Source of the DNA: Rhizobium sp. AC27/96
Lineage (GTDB): Bacteria > Pseudomonadota > Alphaproteobacteria > Rhizobiales > Rhizobiaceae
Assembly (NCBI RefSeq): GCF_001692325.1
Contig: NZ_LXKN01000070.1
Location: 124,001 to 188,000, forward strand
Direction of reading: 5' to 3'
DNA: 64,000 nucleotides
Shown piece by piece: positions 1 through 9,450 of this stretch. Each line of letters starts with the position of its first letter. Positions within the stretch are counted from its first letter, which is position 1. The notes under the pieces are model-generated. The model was given only the letters and a program-made list of their open reading frames with translations. It did not search any database and was not told the DNA's origin. The position numbers and the translations under genes are program-made.

Positions 1-37
1 AGGTGTAACCCATGTGCAGCGACAGGTCGTAGAGCAT
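1..37 (-). CDS. Start of a second transglutaminase-like protein (cut by window edge)
   Basis: Only the first 12 codons are in the window, reading MLYDLSLHMGYT from the ATG at 37 (a GTG at 40 is an alternative start). The start lies four bases past the TGA of the ATP-grasp gene, so it looks like the third gene of the same operon. The short amino-terminal pattern resembles the beta-rich N-terminal domain of bacterial transglutaminase-family proteins, which usually accompany ATP-grasp/alpha-E genes. The identity rests mostly on context; the neighbouring sequence would settle it. Confidence 0.45.
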   Translation of the reverse strand, partial: MLYDLSLHMGYT

Positions 38-41
38 CACA

Positions 42-2459
42 TCATCCGAGATAGGTGCGGGCAAGCAGATCGGAGAGCCGCTCCAGCTCACGCTCCAGCC
101 GCTGATAGACTTCGCCGGTCATCGTCTCCGGCGTCATGACGGCGAGGCCCGAATGCAGCCGCATGGCTTCCCGATAGAAGGGCGACATCTGGCCGTTGAC
201 GAAGGCATTCGGCAGTTGCTCCACTTCGCGATGGATCTCGTTCATCTGGAAGAGGATCGAGCGCGGGTTAAGGGGGTCAAGCGCCAGGAGGTCGGTCACC
301 GTCAGACGTGCCGTGTTGACGTTGTAGCGACGGCGATGGGTCATGACGCTGTCGCCGATTTCAAGCAGCATGTCGAGTGCGCCGTCGGGCGCCTCGGGGC
401 CGGACATATGGCCGAGAAGCCGGGTCATGTGCAGTCCGCGTTCGATATAACGACCGAGCGACAGGAAACGCCAGCCGGTGAAGCGGTACATGTTCTCATG
501 CACGAGGCCGGCAAAGCCCGCGAGCTTGCGCAACAGGATCGTCATGGCATGGCTGGCGTCATCGCCATGCTTGACGTTTTCCTTGAAGCGGCGGGCGGTC
601 TTGGCGAGGTCCGTCAAGGCCAGCCAACCGTCGGGCGAAAAGCGGTCGCGAATGTTGCTGGCCGAGTAAACGGCGCTGTCGATGTTGCGCAGCAGGCTTT
701 CCGGTACGGCCTTCTCGATGTCTATGTCGATGCCGGCAAGATAGGCGCTGACGTCGGCGAGCAGCGGCTGGCTCGGATCGGCGGCTTCGGCGAAGCGGCC
801 GTGCCAGGCGCGCAGGATGCGCAGCGCCCCTTCGGCCCGTTCGATATAGCGGCCGAGCCAGAACAGATTGTCGGCGGCGCGGCTCGGCAGGCTGCCCGGC
901 ATATTGCGGGTAAACGTCTCCTCCGCTGGCAGCAGCGTGTGGGCTTCCACAGGCTTGTCGGAGACGATCCAGACATCGGCGGCCGAGCCACCTGATTGCA
1001 TGGCTATGGCGGCGACATCATCGCCGCTGCCGATACGGGCAAAGCCGCCGGGCATGATCTTCCAGCCGCTTTCCGTGCGGGCGGCAAAGACGCGCAAGCT
1101 CATCGGCCGTGGCATCAGCTTGCCGTTGACCCAGGCCGGTGTCGTCGAAAGGGTAACGACTTCCTGGCCGACCAGCTTGTGGCCGTCGGTTGCCAGCCAG
1201 TCCGAAATTGAATCGCGGGCAGTGCTGCGCAGAGTCGAGCCCAGCACTGATTGGCCGCTGTCATCGAAGAAGGGCATGCAGGAATAGGCGGGGCCGATCA
1301 CCATCTTCTCGATATTGGCGGCGACATGCTCGCGCTCGCCCTTCTGTCCGCACCACCAGGTGGCGATCGACGGCAGCTTCAGCTCTTCGCCGCGCAGATG
1401 CCGGCAGATGGTCGGCATGAAGGCAAGCAGGGCGCGGGTTTCCAGAATACCGGAACCGAGCGCGTTGACGATGCTGACGGTCTGGGCCCGCAGCGCTTCC
1501 ACCAGGCCCGGCGTGCCGATATGGGAGTGCTGGTTGAGCTCCAGCGGGTCGGCGTAGGAGGCGTCCAGCCGGCGCCAGAGCACGCTGATCGGCCGTAGCC
1601 CGGCGACGGTTCGCACCATCAGCTGGTCATTGACGACGGTGATATCCTCGCCCTCGAGCAGCATGAAGCCAAGGTAGCGGGCGATATAGGCGTGTTCGTA
1701 ATAGGTTTCGTTGGCCGGGCCAGGCGTCAGAACGGCAACGCGTCCTTCGCCGCCGCGCTTGCCACCCAGAAGCGCGTCACGAAAGGCTCCGAAGAAGGAG
1801 GCGAGGCGGTGCACCCGGGTTTCGGCATAGATGTCGGAGAAGGCGCGCGTCGTGGCGACGCGGGTTTCGAGCGCAAAGCCGGCGCCCGACGGTGCCTGTG
1901 CGCGATCCGCCAATACCCACCAGTTGCCATCCGGACCGCGTCCGATCTCGAAGGCGAGGAAATGCAGATAGTGGCCATTCGCGGGCTTGACGCCGACCAG
2001 CGGGCGCAGGAATTCCGGATTGCCGGCGATCAGGGCCGGCGGTAGCAGGCCTTCATTGACAAGCCGGCTGTCGCCATAGATGTCGGCCATGACTTCTTCG
2101 AGCAGATCGGCGCGCTGTTGTAGGCCTTCGGAAAGGCTTTGCCATTCGCGCTCATCGATGAGCACCGGGATGTGCGAGATGGGCCAGTTGCGCTCGCTGA
2201 CGCCGGTTGCGCCATAGGCGCGATAGAAAACGCCGGCATCGCGCAGGTAGCGATCGGCGCGGGCGAAACGTTCGGTCAGTTCCTGTTCCGACATGTGGGA
2301 CAATGCCGACAGGAGCTTTTGCCAGACCGGCCGCACGGCACCTGCATTGTCGACCATTTCATCGGCAACACCGGGCAGGGCGCTATAGGCAAAGGCCGGA
2401 TCGTTGCCGATGCCAGCCTTTACTTCACTTCGCCGTTCCGCTGCCGGTTTTCTAACCAT
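42..2459 (-). CDS. Circularly permuted type 2 ATP-grasp / alpha-E fusion protein
   Basis: This 805-residue protein joins a circularly permuted ATP-grasp ligase (DUF404/DUF407 type, about residues 70-480) to an alpha-helical alpha-E domain (DUF403, about 520-800, opening near SRAADNLFWLGRYIERAEG). In many bacteria these are two separate proteins; here they are fused. ATP-grasp enzymes of this class are predicted to make amide bonds between carboxylates and amines or peptides, and the alpha-E domain is a probable partner of unknown function. The gene starts 13 bases after the stop of the transglutaminase/DUF2126 gene and ends just before another transglutaminase-like gene, so all three are probably cotranscribed. 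The family call is firm; the substrate is unknown. Confidence 0.9.
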   Translation of the reverse strand: MVRKPAAERRSEVKAGIGNDPAFAYSALPGVADEMVDNAGAVRPVWQKLLSALSHMSEQELTERFARADRYLRDAGVFYRAYGATGVSERNWPISHIPVLIDEREWQSLSEGLQQRADLLEEVMADIYGDSRLVNEGLLPPALIAGNPEFLRPLVGVKPANGHYLHFLAFEIGRGPDGNWWVLADRAQAPSGAGFALETRVATTRAFSDIYAETRVHRLASFFGAFRDALLGGKRGGEGRVAVLTPGPANETYYEHAYIARYLGFMLLEGEDITVVNDQLMVRTVAGLRPISVLWRRLDASYADPLELNQHSHIGTPGLVEALRAQTVSIVNALGSGILETRALLAFMPTICRHLRGEELKLPSIATWWCGQKGEREHVAANIEKMVIGPAYSCMPFFDDSGQSVLGSTLRSTARDSISDWLATDGHKLVGQEVVTLSTTPAWVNGKLMPRPMSLRVFAARTESGWKIMPGGFARIGSGDDVAAIAMQSGGSAADVWIVSDKPVEAHTLLPAEETFTRNMPGSLPSRAADNLFWLGRYIERAEGALRILRAWHGRFAEAADPSQPLLADVSAYLAGIDIDIEKAVPESLLRNIDSAVYSASNIRDRFSPDGWLALTDLAKTARRFKENVKHGDDASHAMTILLRKLAGFAGLVHENMYRFTGWRFLSLGRYIERGLHMTRLLGHMSGPEAPDGALDMLLEIGDSVMTHRRRYNVNTARLTVTDLLALDPLNPRSILFQMNEIHREVEQLPNAFVNGQMSPFYREAMRLHSGLAVMTPETMTGEVYQRLERELERLSDLLARTYLG

Positions 2460-2472
2460 GCATATTCCCGTT

Positions 2473-5400
2473 TCAAAGTCCCGCCGGCCGGCGGAGATCG
2501 AGCGTCAGCGGGAATTCCGCCGATGTCGTCTCCGGTCGCAGGGCATAGCCGCCAGCGGTATGCCCCCAAGGTTCGAATCGCGCAAGACGCCGCGCTTCCG
2601 CTTCGTTACCATTGACAGGGAAGGTGTCATAGTTCCGGCCCCCCGGATGAGCAACGTGATAGATGCAGCCGCCGATCGAACGGCGCGACCATGTATCATA
2701 AATGTCGAAGGTCAAAGGCGTATCGATGGGCAGAACCGGATGCAGGCCGGATGCCGGATGCCATGCCTTGTAGCGGACGCCGGCGACGGAAACGCCTGAC
2801 ATGCCAGTCGACGTCAACGGCATCGGGCGTCCGTTGCAGGACACGGTGTAGCGCGAGGGATTGCTGGTTTCCAGCCGCACCTGCAGACGCTCGACCGAGG
2901 AGTCGACGTAGCGGACCGTGCCGCCGACTGCGCCCTCTTCGCCCAGTACATGCCAAGGCTCCAGGGCCTGGCGCAGCTCCAGTCTGTTGCCCTCGTATTC
3001 AACCTCGCCGCAGAAGGGGAAGCGAAATTCGAGCTGCGCCTGGAACCACTCGGACCGCAGGTCGAAGCCGTTTTCACGGAGATCGGCAAGCACATCGAGG
3101 AAATCCTGCCAGACATAATGCGGCAGCATGAAACGATCATGCAGTGTCGTGCCCCATCGGGTGAATTTGCCTTCGATGGGATTGCGCCAGAAGCGGGCAA
3201 TGAGGGCGCGCACGAGCAATTGCTGGGCAAGGCTCATGCGGGCGTTGGGCGGCATTTCGAAGCCGCGGAATTCGACAAGGCCGAGCCGTCCCGTCGGGCC
3301 ATCGGGCGAGAAGAGCTTGTCGATGCAGATTTCCGAACGGTGGGTGTTGCCGCTGGAATCGGTCAGGAGATTGCGGAACAGCCGGTCCACCAGCCAGGGT
3401 AATGGCGGGTTGCCCTGGCCGGGCGCGGGCACCTGAGCTATTGCAATTTCCAGCTCGTAGAGGCTGTCGTGGCGCGCTTCGTCGATGCGCGGCGCCTGGC
3501 TGGTCGGGCCGATGAACAGGCCGGAGAACAGATAGGAGAGCGAGGGGTGACGCTGCCAGTGCAGCACCAGGCTCTTCAGCAGGTCAGGACGGCGCAGGAA
3601 CGGGCTGTCGTTCGGATTGGCGCCGCCGACGACGACATGGTTGCCGCCGCCTGTGCCGGTGTGACGGCCGTCGATCAGGAACTTGTCGGTGCCGAGGCGC
3701 GTCTGCCGTGCTTCTTCGTAAACCGTCGTGGTGATGTCGACGCAATCCTGCCAGTTCGATGCAGGATGGATGTTGACCTCGATGACGCCGGGGTCGGGCG
3801 CGACGCGAATGACGTTGATGCGCTCGTCCTGAGGCGGTGAATAGCCCTCGATATGGACCGGCAGCCCGAGTTCTGCCGCCGCATTCTCGGCGGCCGCCAA
3901 GAGTTCCAGATACTGCTCGATCCCCTCGGTCGGCGGCATGAAGACGCAGAGCCGGCCATCGCGGGGCTCGACGGAGATGGCCGTGCGCACTGCGCCGCGG
4001 ATATCGCCAAGCGTTTGCTCCACCCGCGATTGCACGCCCTCGTCGGCCTGGAACGACGCTTCCGGCATGGCGCGGCCAGCGGGCACGATGACATCGGGCA
4101 GAGGCGCGCGCGGAAGGGTGGGGTCGACGGTGTGGATATAGGGATAGCGCGACGGCGGCACATAGGGCAGCGTACCAAGCGGCAGGCGGTAGCCGATCGG
4201 CGAGTCACCGGGCACGAGGTAAATCTTGCCGCGTCGCGTGCTCCATTTCTCGCTGACCCAGCGTGTGCCCGAGGCCTGTGCATTCCAGGCCTGCACGGGA
4301 AGGACGTAGCCGGTCGCTGTCGTCAGGCCGCGCTCGAAAACGCGGGCGATGCGGCTGCGCTCTTCGGGGTCCTTCAGCTTCGAATTGGACGGGTCGACAT
4401 TCTCAGGCAGGCTGCCTTCCTTGATGATCCACTCGGCCGGATCTTCATAGGCCGGCAGCACCATATCGGGCTCGATGGCCAATTCCCTGGCGATTGCGCT
4501 CAGAAGCTTTCCGGCATCCTCGGCACTGGCGCCGGTCCTTGCGGTTTCCTCGGCAATCAAGGCCGGGTTTTGCCAGACCGGCTTGCCGTCCTTGCGCCAG
4601 TAGAGTGAGAAGGTCCAGCGCGGCAGGCTTTCACCCGGATACCATTTGCCCTGGCCGTAATGCAGGAAGCCGCCCGGCGCGAAGCGGTCGCGAAGGCGGC
4701 GGATCAGCTGATCGGCCATGTGGCGCTTGGTCGGGCCGACGGCGGCGGTGTTCCATTCCTCCGACTGAAAGTCGTCGATCGAGATGAAGGTCGGCTCGCC
4801 GCCCATGGTCAGGCGCACGTCTTCGGCCTGCAGGACGCGATCGACCTCGTTGCCAAGCGCATTCAGCGCATCCCAGCTTTCGTCGGAGAAAGGCTTGGTG
4901 ATGCGCGGATGTTCGGCGACGCGGGTGACCGTCATCGCGAAATCGAATTCTGTCTTGGCTTCGCCGAAATAGCCGCCGGAGATCGGGGCGGCGTTGCGGT
5001 AATGCGGTGTGGCGGCGAGCGGAATATGGCTTTCGCCGGTAAGCAGGCCCGAGGTCGGGTCGAGACCGACCCAGCCGGCGCCGGGAAGATAGACTTCCGT
5101 CCAGGCATGCAGGTCGGTGAAATCGACCTCGGTGCCCGATGGGCCGTCGAGCGCCTTCAGATCGGGCGTCAGCTGGATGAGATAGCCGGAGACGAAGCGG
5201 GCGGCGAGGCCGAGATGGCGGAGAACCTGGACGAACAGCCAGCTGGTGTCGCGACAGGAGCCTTTAGCCCTCTCCAGGGTTTCTTCCGGCGTCTGCACGC
5301 CGGTTTCCATGCGGATGACGTAACCGATCTCCTGCTGCAGACGCGCATTGATGCCGACGATCATGTCGACGGTGGGTTGCTCGGAGCGGTCAAGCGTGTC

Positions 5401-5793
5401 GAGAAAAGCCTGCAGCCGGGGGCCGGTTTCTTCCGGCGTCATATAGATGGACAGATCCTCGCGGATCGTCTCGGGATAGGCGAAGGGCCACTTGGTTGCT
5501 TCCTCTTCGACGAAAAAGTCGAAGGGGTTGTAGACCGTCATGTCGGCAACGAGATCGACCTCGATCTTCAGCTCGGTCACCGGATCGGGAAAGACGAAAC
5601 GGGCGAGATAATTGCCGTAGGGATCTTGTTGTAGGTTCACGAAATGATTGGAGGGTGTGACCTTGAGCGAGTGGCTGAGAACGCGGGTCTTGGAATGCGA
5701 TGCAGGTTTCAGGCGGATGATCTGAGGGCCGAGGCGGACCGGATTGTCATATGTGTAGTGGGTGAGATGATAGATGCTTGCCTTGATCGCCAT
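2473..5793 (-). CDS. Giant transglutaminase-like protein with DUF2126 domain
   Basis: The 1106-residue product has a bacterial transglutaminase N-terminal domain (about 1-90), then a papain-fold transglutaminase core with a visible Cys180 (GSCRDTSW), His229 (DLHAWTEVY) and Asp245 (GLDPTSG) triad, followed by a long DUF2126 region from about residue 330 (LTMGGEPTFISIDD) to the end. Bacterial members of this fold are thought to act as peptidases or amidases rather than crosslinkers. There is no signal peptide, so it is likely cytoplasmic. It is the promoter-proximal gene of the operon with the ATP-grasp/alpha-E protein. The usual interpretation is that one enzyme makes and the other cuts a peptide-like product; this is inference from gene context. 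Confidence 0.9.
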   Translation of the reverse strand: MAIKASIYHLTHYTYDNPVRLGPQIIRLKPASHSKTRVLSHSLKVTPSNHFVNLQQDPYGNYLARFVFPDPVTELKIEVDLVADMTVYNPFDFFVEEEATKWPFAYPETIREDLSIYMTPEETGPRLQAFLDTLDRSEQPTVDMIVGINARLQQEIGYVIRMETGVQTPEETLERAKGSCRDTSWLFVQVLRHLGLAARFVSGYLIQLTPDLKALDGPSGTEVDFTDLHAWTEVYLPGAGWVGLDPTSGLLTGESHIPLAATPHYRNAAPISGGYFGEAKTEFDFAMTVTRVAEHPRITKPFSDESWDALNALGNEVDRVLQAEDVRLTMGGEPTFISIDDFQSEEWNTAAVGPTKRHMADQLIRRLRDRFAPGGFLHYGQGKWYPGESLPRWTFSLYWRKDGKPVWQNPALIAEETARTGASAEDAGKLLSAIARELAIEPDMVLPAYEDPAEWIIKEGSLPENVDPSNSKLKDPEERSRIARVFERGLTTATGYVLPVQAWNAQASGTRWVSEKWSTRRGKIYLVPGDSPIGYRLPLGTLPYVPPSRYPYIHTVDPTLPRAPLPDVIVPAGRAMPEASFQADEGVQSRVEQTLGDIRGAVRTAISVEPRDGRLCVFMPPTEGIEQYLELLAAAENAAAELGLPVHIEGYSPPQDERINVIRVAPDPGVIEVNIHPASNWQDCVDITTTVYEEARQTRLGTDKFLIDGRHTGTGGGNHVVVGGANPNDSPFLRRPDLLKSLVLHWQRHPSLSYLFSGLFIGPTSQAPRIDEARHDSLYELEIAIAQVPAPGQGNPPLPWLVDRLFRNLLTDSSGNTHRSEICIDKLFSPDGPTGRLGLVEFRGFEMPPNARMSLAQQLLVRALIARFWRNPIEGKFTRWGTTLHDRFMLPHYVWQDFLDVLADLRENGFDLRSEWFQAQLEFRFPFCGEVEYEGNRLELRQALEPWHVLGEEGAVGGTVRYVDSSVERLQVRLETSNPSRYTVSCNGRPMPLTSTGMSGVSVAGVRYKAWHPASGLHPVLPIDTPLTFDIYDTWSRRSIGGCIYHVAHPGGRNYDTFPVNGNEAEARRLARFEPWGHTAGGYALRPETTSAEFPLTLDLRRPAGL

Positions 5794-5916
5794 ATGTCTC
5801 TTTGCCTAGCCCACATCGTTGTGCGGTGGTTGCTGTTCCCGCAGGCAGTGTGTGCAATGCAGCGAAAGAATGCAAGACATCTCGGCGGGAGCGCCAAAGT
5901 CTTGCTGCACAATGCC

Positions 5917-5947
5917 AAAATAAAAACGGCGAGCTTTCGCCCGCCGC
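5917..5947 (-). terminator. Rho-independent terminator after manC
   Basis: Read on the minus strand, an 8-bp stem (5927-5934 with 5939-5946, one G-U pair) closes a GAAA loop and is followed by a T-rich run. It lies about 30 bases past the manC stop and separates manC from the downstream transglutaminase operon. Confidence 0.75.
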
Positions 5948-5975
5948 TTCGAGAATTCTATTTTACAGCCTGCGA

Positions 5976-7403
5976 TCAGCTTCTGCCGAACTCGTCGACC
6001 AGGCGGATAATATCGTCTTCGCCGAGATAGGAGCCGGTCTGCACCTCGATCAATTCCAGCAGGATCTTGCCGGGGTTGGAGAGGCGGTGCACTTCGCCGA
6101 GCGGAATATAGATCGACTCGTTCTCGCGCAGCATCTGCACATTTTCGCCGACCGTGACTTCGGCCGTGCCCTTGACGACAATCCAGTGCTCGGAGCGATG
6201 ATGATGCTTCTGCAGAGAGAGCTTCTTGCCCGGCAGCACGAAGATGCGCTTGACCTGGAAGCGCTCGCCGTTCAGCACCGAGGTATAGCCGCCCCAGGGG
6301 CGATAGGATGTCGGATGTGTCTCGGTGAGCTTGGCGGTCTTCTTGTCGCTCGCCAGGAACTTCACGAGCTTGCCGACTTCCTGGCTGTCCTTGAGGTGGC
6401 CGACATAGACGGCGTCTTCACTGGCGATGACGGCGACGTCTTCAAGACCTTGCACGGCGACATGGAGGCTGTGCGACATCACGAGCGAGTTCTTGGTGTT
6501 GACCAAGGTCGTGGCGCCGGTGGAGACGTTGCCGCTTTCATCGCGATTGCCGACCTTCCAGACCGCATCCCAGCTGCCGAGATCCGACCAGATGAAGGGT
6601 GAGGGGACGACGGCTGCATTGGCCGTCTTTTCCATCAGAGCGTAGTCGATGGAGATATCGGGGCTCTTGGAGAAATGATCTGCGTCCAGGCGGGTGAAGT
6701 CGAGGTCGCGCGTCGACTTGGAGACGGCCTCGCTGGCGGCCTTTTCGACCTCGGGCGCATATTCCTTCATCTCGGCAAGGAGCTGGGCCGCCGAGAACAT
6801 GAACATGCCCGAGTTCCAGTAGAAGTTGCCGCTTGCAACCATCTCCTGCGCCTTTTCCAGCGCCGGCTTCTCGACGAAGCGCTTGACGGCATGGGCTCCG
6901 GTCGAAAGCGCCTTGCCGCTTTCGATATAGCCGTAGCCGGTCGCGGGTTCGGTGGGCGTAATGCCGAAGGTGACGAGCTTGCTCTGAAGGGCCGTATCCC
7001 GCGCCAGACGCACGCAATCATAATAAGTCGTGTTGGCGTCGATCTCGTAGTCCGAGCCGAGAACGTGCATGATCGCGTCCTTGCCGAAAAGCTCGGTGAC
7101 GAGCACTGCGGCGGCGGCGACTGCGGCTGCGGTGTTGCGGGCAACCGGCTCCAGCAATATTGCCGCGAGTTTCAGGTCCAGCTCCCGGGCCTGTTCGGCG
7201 ACGAGGAAGCGAAACTCTTCGTTGGTCAGAACGATCGGGGCCTCATAAAGCTCGGCATCCGAAATGCGCTCCAGCGTGTTTTGAAACAGCGTCCTATCGC
7301 CGATGAACTGAATGAACTGCTTTGGGGCGGAAGAGCGCGATAACGGCCAAAGCCGTGTACCCTTGCCGCCTGCCATGATCACCGGAACGATTCTCGCTGC
7401 CAT
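5976..7403 (-). CDS. manC: Mannose-1-phosphate guanylyltransferase / mannose-6-phosphate isomerase
   Basis: This 475-residue bifunctional enzyme makes GDP-mannose for polysaccharide synthesis. The N-terminal nucleotidyltransferase shows the signature GGKGTRLWPLSR followed by PKQF (residues about 11-30). The C-terminal third is a cupin-type phosphomannose isomerase with a metal-binding stretch LQKHHHRSEHW. The start at 7403 is chosen because AGGAGAGG precedes it and the protein then matches the usual 470-480 residues; the frame is open 24 codons further upstream. A terminator follows the gene, so it appears monocistronic. Products probably feed exopolysaccharide or LPS; no glycosyltransferase cluster is adjacent. 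Confidence 0.93.
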   Translation of the reverse strand: MAARIVPVIMAGGKGTRLWPLSRSSAPKQFIQFIGDRTLFQNTLERISDAELYEAPIVLTNEEFRFLVAEQARELDLKLAAILLEPVARNTAAAVAAAAVLVTELFGKDAIMHVLGSDYEIDANTTYYDCVRLARDTALQSKLVTFGITPTEPATGYGYIESGKALSTGAHAVKRFVEKPALEKAQEMVASGNFYWNSGMFMFSAAQLLAEMKEYAPEVEKAASEAVSKSTRDLDFTRLDADHFSKSPDISIDYALMEKTANAAVVPSPFIWSDLGSWDAVWKVGNRDESGNVSTGATTLVNTKNSLVMSHSLHVAVQGLEDVAVIASEDAVYVGHLKDSQEVGKLVKFLASDKKTAKLTETHPTSYRPWGGYTSVLNGERFQVKRIFVLPGKKLSLQKHHHRSEHWIVVKGTAEVTVGENVQMLRENESIYIPLGEVHRLSNPGKILLELIEVQTGSYLGEDDIIRLVDEFGRS

Positions 7404-7607
7404 ACCCTGCCTCTCCTGGATGCTTCTCTCGGTAGCCTGCCGGAACGATTGCAACTCTTGCGCTGGCGCGCGCATCCCCAGACAACCTCTATCGCCATTG
7501 CGATATTTTTGTACTCGACGCTAGCTACAATACGTCAAGACCGCAAATATTCGGTTATCCCCGCGCGGAAATTCTAATGAAATTCTGCAGGCTGCATCCT
7601 CGTTGAA

Positions 7608-7643
7608 GTAAAAAGGCGGAAGCGATCGAAACCGCTTCCGCCT
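7608..7643 (-). terminator. Rho-independent terminator after the DUF475 gene
   Basis: On the minus strand a perfect 10-bp stem (7615-7624 with 7633-7642) is followed by a T-run at 7614-7610. It ends transcription of the DUF475 gene. The rest of the 7404-7691 gap holds the manC upstream region, in which I see no convincing promoter. Confidence 0.8.
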
Positions 7644-7691
7644 GATCAAAACAATTCTCGATGCGTGGGCGCGACAAGCCTCGCTTGCCCT

Positions 7692-8795
7692 CTACGCCTC
7701 GGCCTTGTCGGGCTGTTGTTCGCCGTGCGTGGGCGCATGGGCAACACCGTTGCGCCTGTTATAGTGGATCGACGACCAGAGCGAGACGCCGATAAGCGCG
7801 GCACCGCCGAGACCGGTAACGACTTCGGGCACATGGACCAGCGTCTGCACATACATGATCACCGAGAGAATCAGGATGGCATAGAAGGCGCCATGCTCAA
7901 GATAGCGATAGTGCGCAAGCGTACCCTTCTCCACCAGCATGATGGTCATGGAGCGCACATACATGGCGCCGATGCCGAGACCGATGGCGATGATGAACAG
8001 GTTCTGGGTGAGCGCGAAAGCGCCAATGACACCATCGAAGGAAAAGCTGGCATCGAGGATCTCGAGATAGAGAAAAGCGCCGAAACCACCCTTTGCGGCG
8101 GCGCTCATCGTCTTTTGCGAGGCATCCAGAAAGCCTGCAAGCACTTCCACCAGCAGGAAGGTGAGGAGTCCATAGATCGAGGCGTGAAGGAAGGTCGTCG
8201 AGTCATCGCCGTCGAGGAGCGAGCTGAAGATCAGAACGAGGATCAGGACGAAGGCGATCTCGATGCCCTTGATGGTGGCGAAATTCGCCATCCGCTTTTC
8301 GAGAAAGCTGATCCAGTGCACGTCCTTCTCGTGGTTGAAGAAGTAGGTGAGGCCAACCATCATCAGGAAGGTGCCCCCAAAGGCGGCGATGGGCAGATGC
8401 GCGTCGTGCATGATGCGCGCATATTGCTCGGGTTCGGCGGCTGCGAGCTTCAGCGCCTCCCATGGATTGATCCAGGCGGCGATGGCGACGATCAGCAGCG
8501 GGAAGACGATCCGCATGCCGAAGACGGCAATGATGATACCCCAGGTCAGGAAGCGATGCTGCCAGACCGGCGTCATTTCCTTCAGCTTGTTGGCGTTGAC
8601 GATGGCATTGTCGAAGGAGAGCGAAATCTCCAGCACGGCCAGGACCGCGCAGATGAAGAAAGCCGTCGCAAGGCCACCGAGCGTGCCGGTCGCGTTCCAG
8701 CCCAAAAGGGCTCCGAGAGCGAGACCCGCCAGGGTGACAGCAAAAGCCCAGCCGAAATAGCCAAGCATGGATTTGGAAGCGACGGGCGGCGTCAT
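7692..8795 (-). CDS. DUF475 family (TerC-like) integral membrane protein
   Basis: The 367-residue product is a polytopic membrane protein of the DUF475 group, related to TerC/Alx. About nine hydrophobic helices are visible, including the segment LEISLSFDNAIVNANKL and a second repeat DASFSFDGVIGAFAL; the paired acidic D-N/D-G signatures in these helices are characteristic of TerC-like proteins and may bind metal. TerC relatives are linked to tellurite resistance or manganese export; the role of DUF475 members is not established. The start at 8795 is preceded by GAGGTG and fits the usual family length; the open frame extends 39 codons further upstream without an SD. Confidence 0.87.
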   Translation of the reverse strand: MTPPVASKSMLGYFGWAFAVTLAGLALGALLGWNATGTLGGLATAFFICAVLAVLEISLSFDNAIVNANKLKEMTPVWQHRFLTWGIIIAVFGMRIVFPLLIVAIAAWINPWEALKLAAAEPEQYARIMHDAHLPIAAFGGTFLMMVGLTYFFNHEKDVHWISFLEKRMANFATIKGIEIAFVLILVLIFSSLLDGDDSTTFLHASIYGLLTFLLVEVLAGFLDASQKTMSAAAKGGFGAFLYLEILDASFSFDGVIGAFALTQNLFIIAIGLGIGAMYVRSMTIMLVEKGTLAHYRYLEHGAFYAILILSVIMYVQTLVHVPEVVTGLGGAALIGVSLWSSIHYNRRNGVAHAPTHGEQQPDKAEA

Positions 8796-9097
8796 GGGCG
8801 CACCTCGCTGCAGAAGGATTTGATCGTAGATCGAGCGCGCAGCCGCATACCGAAGACGGCATGCGGGCAAGGCATGGTCAAGCTGTTCATGAAAAGAAGT
8901 CCGCCGGCTCATCTGCAGGCGGTACCGACATCGCGAGAGCGCCGTAAAAACTCTCGCCAGAGGGGCCCGGCACCATAGTCCAATCCGCCGCCGATGTCAG
9001 AAGGCGCGGAGATCACCAATAGTTAGTGAAGTCGGGACGTACGTCAAGGGGTTGAAACGGTCGCCAAGACGGTTGCTCCCAGAAATTGAGAATTTGA

Positions 9098-9122
9098 GGA
9101 ACCAAACAGGAAAGGCGGCGTT
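9098..9122 (+). promoter_or_regulatory. EcfG (RpoE2/SigT-type) general-stress promoter
   Basis: GGAAC at 9098-9102 and CGTT at 9119-9122 are separated by exactly 16 bases, matching the alphaproteobacterial EcfG consensus GGAAC-N16/17-CGTT without mismatch. The expected transcript start near 9129 lies about 60 bases before the 83-aa gene at 9189. The remainder of the 8796-9188 gap holds nothing else I can support. Confidence 0.8.
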
Positions 9123-9188
9123 TGCCCCTTAGGCTTATCTGTATCACCCGTCTTGCCTGGACGATCACGACCGACAGGAGAAACCTCC

Positions 9189-9440
9189 ATGAGTCCCAAT
9201 CCCATCCATCGCAAAGCGCATGAGCAAAAGCCGGAGCTGACGGAACGGCAGAAGAAGGCGAAATCCAATACGCTTCGACAGGCACAGGTCCTGCCGCCGC
9301 ATCAAGTGGACCTGACCTTGCATCCGATGACGCATGACGATGTTCACGTGCCGGCGCATGTCAATGGTGCCGACCTGTCGCGCGAAGCACCCGCCGACGC
9401 CAATCATAAGCAGAAGCGGAAAACCGGCACGCGGCACTAG
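9189..9440 (+). CDS. Small hydrophilic protein, probable general-stress gene
   Basis: An 83-residue, His/Lys/Pro-rich, highly polar protein with no signal peptide, helix-rich N-terminus (KAHEQKPELTERQKKAKS) and no recognisable domain. The start is set by ACAGGAG eight bases upstream. Composition suggests a disordered, DNA- or ion-interacting stress protein, but this is not a family assignment. The perfect EcfG-type promoter upstream supports both the reality of the gene and induction by general stress or stationary phase. A RIME-like palindrome follows the stop codon. Confidence 0.75.
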   Translation: MSPNPIHRKAHEQKPELTERQKKAKSNTLRQAQVLPPHQVDLTLHPMTHDDVHVPAHVNGADLSREAPADANHKQKRKTGTRH

Positions 9441-9450
9441 GGTGTTCTCG

